Below are positions 34,936 through 36,791 of a stretch of DNA of 36,791 bases, one piece after another. The translations under genes were made by a program, and so were the position numbers. This DNA comes from Magnetococcales bacterium. Lineage in GTDB: Bacteria > Pseudomonadota > Magnetococcia > Magnetococcales > UBA8363. Positions within the stretch are counted from its first letter, which is position 1. Each line of letters opens with the position of its first letter. Under the pieces are notes generated by a model. The model searched no databases and was not told where the DNA came from. It saw only the letters and a list, made by a program, of their open reading frames with translations. Where the stretch lies: assembly GCA_015228925.1 (NCBI GenBank), contig JADGCQ010000030.1:1-36791 (forward strand), written 5' to 3'.

Positions 34936-35564
34936 GCAAGGATTTGCTGGTTGTGACCGCAGATTTGGATGCCCAGGAGGTCATGAAGGCTATCCTTGCA
35001 AGATGTGAATCTTTGGAAATTCATCCCATCTCGTTCGATGTTGCAAGGCATCCGGGGAGAGACCCTGGTTTGTTTGTTGGGGCGGCAGACTATTCAAAAC
35101 TGATGAAAGAAAAGTATCATAAGCTGATTATCATGTTGGATCATCATGGAAGCGGTTGTTCTGACGGTGGGGGGGAGTGTGCGGCAACGATACAAAAACA
35201 ATTGGATGGGGTGACTTGGAAATCTCATTCATTGGCCGTTATCATAGAACCAGAACTTGAAGAATGGCTATGGCATAACGAGGCATCCATTCAGAAAATC
35301 TTTGAACTGTCTGATGGCCAATTGAAAGAATGTGTTGAAACATTTTGCAAGAAAAATGGTTGTGATGTTCGTTCGGTAACCCGGGACAAACCAAAAGAGC
35401 TTTTGGATTATATATGCGAAAAGGTAAAAAACAAACCGCATCTACGACACAAGGAATTTGGACAGCTTGCTTCCAGTGCGAGTCTGAAAGGATGGCAAGC
35501 CAGTGCAAGTTTTAGGCAGATTGTCGCTGTGCTTAAAAACTGGTTTCCCTCATCGAAGGAATAA
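34932..35564 (+). CDS. TOPRIM-like / MAD4-type protein partner of the ATPase
   Basis: This 210-residue protein starts with GTG inside the ATPase stop codon (GTGA), so it is translationally coupled. Landmarks are HPGRDPG (40-46), LIIMLDHHGSG (65-75, Asp70), VIIEPELEEWLW (103-114), DKPKELLDYI and a WFP end. A TOPRIM-like fold with an acidic Asp and PELE motif is plausible. The pattern resembles what I recall of the MAD4 protein of methylation-associated defence systems, but I cannot verify this. No methyltransferase or other MAD gene is in the window. The most likely role is a nuclease or effector controlled by the ATPase. Confidence 0.75.
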   Translation: MSKDLLVVTADLDAQEVMKAILARCESLEIHPISFDVARHPGRDPGLFVGAADYSKLMKEKYHKLIIMLDHHGSGCSDGGGECAATIQKQLDGVTWKSHSLAVIIEPELEEWLWHNEASIQKIFELSDGQLKECVETFCKKNGCDVRSVTRDKPKELLDYICEKVKNKPHLRHKEFGQLASSASLKGWQASASFRQIVAVLKNWFPSSKE

Positions 35565-35581
35565 TACCTATGCCCGGAGGA

Positions 35582-35890
35582 TCAGAGCCGCCAGTAATCC
35601 TGCCGTCCATGGCGAACGTGCAGGATCTGGACCTGATCGCCATCAACGGTAAAGAATACCCGCCATGGTGTTCCTCGGCCTATCAAAATCTGCCGGATAT
35701 CGCACTCGAAGACGGCACTTTCCGGCGCGATGGCATGGGATTCGGGGAGTGTCTCCAGGGCAAGAATGCGCTCGCGGATTTCCCGAATCCATTGCTCAGC
35801 ATGTACCGGGTTTTCCTCTTCGAGCCATGCGAACGCCTTTTGGATGTCATTCTGGGCGTTGGGCATAACAATGACCTTGAAGCGTTTCAT
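35582..35890 (-). CDS. RelE/ParE-family toxin
   Basis: This is a 102-residue protein. The helical N-terminal part (FKVIVMPNAQNDIQKAFAWLEEENPVHAEQW) and the C-terminal strands (IRQILIGRGTPWRVFFTVDGDQVQILHVRHGRQDYW) match the ParE/RelE fold, ending with the RHGRQDYW typical of the group. It acts as an mRNA endonuclease or gyrase poison in the family; which one cannot be told. Its ATG overlaps the antitoxin stop by 4 nt. Confidence 0.88.
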   Translation of the reverse strand: MKRFKVIVMPNAQNDIQKAFAWLEEENPVHAEQWIREIRERILALETLPESHAIAPESAVFECDIRQILIGRGTPWRVFFTVDGDQVQILHVRHGRQDYWRL

Positions 35891-36159
35891 GCTTTGCCAA
35901 GGCTCTCGAAAAACTCTTGGGCTTCGGTTCCTTGGCCCTCACGGGCCTGGGCGAGACCTTTGCGAATGCCGACGACGGTTTGAGCGTATTCCAATTGATC
36001 CTGAGTTTTCTGCCAAGTTTCGGCATCCATGACCACCAGCGACGGCTTGCCGTTCACGGTGAGGATGGAGGGTCGTCCCGTCTCCTGGAGATGGGCGATG
36101 AAACGCGATGTGTCGCGTTTGAATTCGGTTAACGGGCGGATGTCCTTGGTGATGTCCAT
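35887..36159 (-). CDS. Phd/YefM-family antitoxin
   Basis: This 90-residue protein starts with MDITKDIRPLTEFKRDTSRFI and contains TGRPSILTVNGKPSLVVMDAE, the conserved Phd/YefM N-terminal fold that binds DNA and represses the operon. The C-terminal helical part wraps the toxin. GAGGAG precedes the ATG. A possible -10 (TAAAAT, about 36196-36201) lies upstream on the minus strand, but no clear -35 is seen. Confidence 0.9.
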   Translation of the reverse strand: MDITKDIRPLTEFKRDTSRFIAHLQETGRPSILTVNGKPSLVVMDAETWQKTQDQLEYAQTVVGIRKGLAQAREGQGTEAQEFFESLGKA

Positions 36160-36289
36160 GGTCTCCTCGCTTCAATTTGCATTTTTTGAAATGCTATTTT
36201 AACGCATCTATGATGTGTGCGTCGATAACAAAGGGCTGCGCCATTTCCAGGGGCAGGACTGATGCCCACGGCGAAAGCTGTATGCATTG

Positions 36290-36317
36290 CAGGAATGGGG
36301 TCACAGGAATGGGGTCA
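36290..36317 (-). repeat. Tandem 14-bp repeat next to the transposase fragment
   Basis: The 14-mer caggaatggggtca occurs twice in tandem (36290-36303 and 36304-36317). GGGGTCA followed by GGTCTTGCATT resembles REP-type flanks found beside RAYT transposases. It overlaps the end of the transposase fragment, whose stop is at 36315. Confidence 0.6.
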
Positions 36318-36743
36318 GGTCTTGCATTGCGACATTTCTTTTTCAAAACGTTTTACTGCCCGGCTAACCGTAGCGTAATGGACATCAAAAAAGTCGGCAA
36401 TTTCTTTCATGGAATAATCACCCGAGAGGTAGGCTTTAGCCATGGCCTGATAGTGTAGAGATGCCTTGTCATACTCTGCAAGCGACTTGGCCAGTGGTCT
36501 CCTCTGACGCCGAGGCACCTCTCGCAGATCGTTTGCCGATAGAATATGTGGTTTTATTTTGTTCAGGAAAGATTCGCCGCCGAGGTACATTTGATACTTG
36601 AGACTTTCCCACAGGCTGGGCAACCCAACGCCCGCACGGACAAAATCAACGTATCGCTGAATGGCCTGTCCCCTGTCTTCCGCAAACTGACTGAGAATCC
36701 AATCGGTTTCCAACCACTTGGGGACAGCTTCCTCTCCCAACAT
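36315..36743 (-). pseudogene. C-terminal fragment of a REP-associated tyrosine transposase (RAYT)
   Basis: The 142 codons match only the C-terminal half of IS200-like RAYT transposases: AVPKWLETDWILSQF, then LPSLWESLKYQMYLGGESFL and a final helix-turn-helix (YSMKEIADFFDVHYATVSRAVKRFE). In complete relatives of about 300 residues, the catalytic HUH and tyrosine motifs lie before this part. Just upstream, the frame reads SLFADDVRQRGSQSG and ends at a stop codon at the window edge (36789-36791), so this copy appears to have lost its N-terminal catalytic half. It probably marks an old mobile-element insertion next to the toxin-antitoxin and ATPase genes. Confidence 0.7.
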
Positions 36744-36791
36744 GCCGCTTTGACTGCCCCTTTGGCGAACGTCATCCGCGAAGAGGCTTTA

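Overview
The window looks like a chromosomal segment of a Gram-negative bacterium, probably an alphaproteobacterium-like lineage such as the Magnetococcales. Evidence for Gram-negative is the TolC outer-membrane factor, a lipoprotein and a complete type I secretion set. The magnetotactic hint is a LemA-family membrane protein at the left edge whose QRR-NLF / LTLN-AALE motif resembles the magnetosome protein MamQ as I remember it, rather than ordinary LemA. This taxonomic guess is an inference; no rRNA or tRNA gene is visible.

Layout. (1) 90-5400, minus strand: a tightly packed run of TPR/glycosyltransferase-like protein, CysQ-type phosphatase, PfkB sugar/nucleoside kinase, PilZ protein, ThiE-like protein and the MamQ-like LemA protein. 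Several junctions overlap by 4 nt. (2) 5455-13198, mostly plus strand: DciA-like helicase loader, lipase-type alpha/beta hydrolase, corrinoid adenosyltransferase, orphan OmpR-type response regulator, ComEC, and a TrkH/TrkA potassium uptake pair. (3) 13403-18903: a possible small RNA with a terminator, a 1486-residue lipoprotein of unknown function and a small conserved-looking ORF. (4) 18904-20118, minus: a phosphofructokinase with PPi-type active-site residues. (5) 20338-22688, minus: three tandem copies (two full, one truncated) of a PD-(D/E)XK / DUF4351-type protein, mosaic with one another. (6) 22784-23905: a small secreted protein and a nitroreductase. (7) 24057-33191, plus: a type I secretion locus with TolC, a 1345-residue FecR-RTX substrate, a PrtD-like ABC protein with an unusual nucleotide-binding signature, HlyD and two small ORFs. 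(8) 33200-36791: an accessory zone with a VapB-like antitoxin and a decayed toxin, an AAA ATPase coupled to a TOPRIM/MAD4-like protein (defence-type pair), a Phd/ParE toxin-antitoxin pair on the other strand, and the C-terminal fragment of a REP-associated tyrosine transposase.

How the genes work together. TolC, ABC protein and HlyD would form one export channel, and the RTX protein encoded between TolC and the ABC gene is its obvious cargo. TrkH and TrkA form a membrane potassium channel and its nucleotide-gated regulator. The AAA/TOPRIM pair overlaps by 4 nt and is probably one functional unit. A 42-base hairpin-bearing sequence is found in inverted orientation at base 1 and at 33183, in both cases just after the last gene of an operon. 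The most interesting items are the mosaic tandem nuclease-like array, the FecR-RTX export locus with its aberrant ATPase and unknown small partners, the AAA/TOPRIM pair with a duplicated leader, and the giant orphan lipoprotein.
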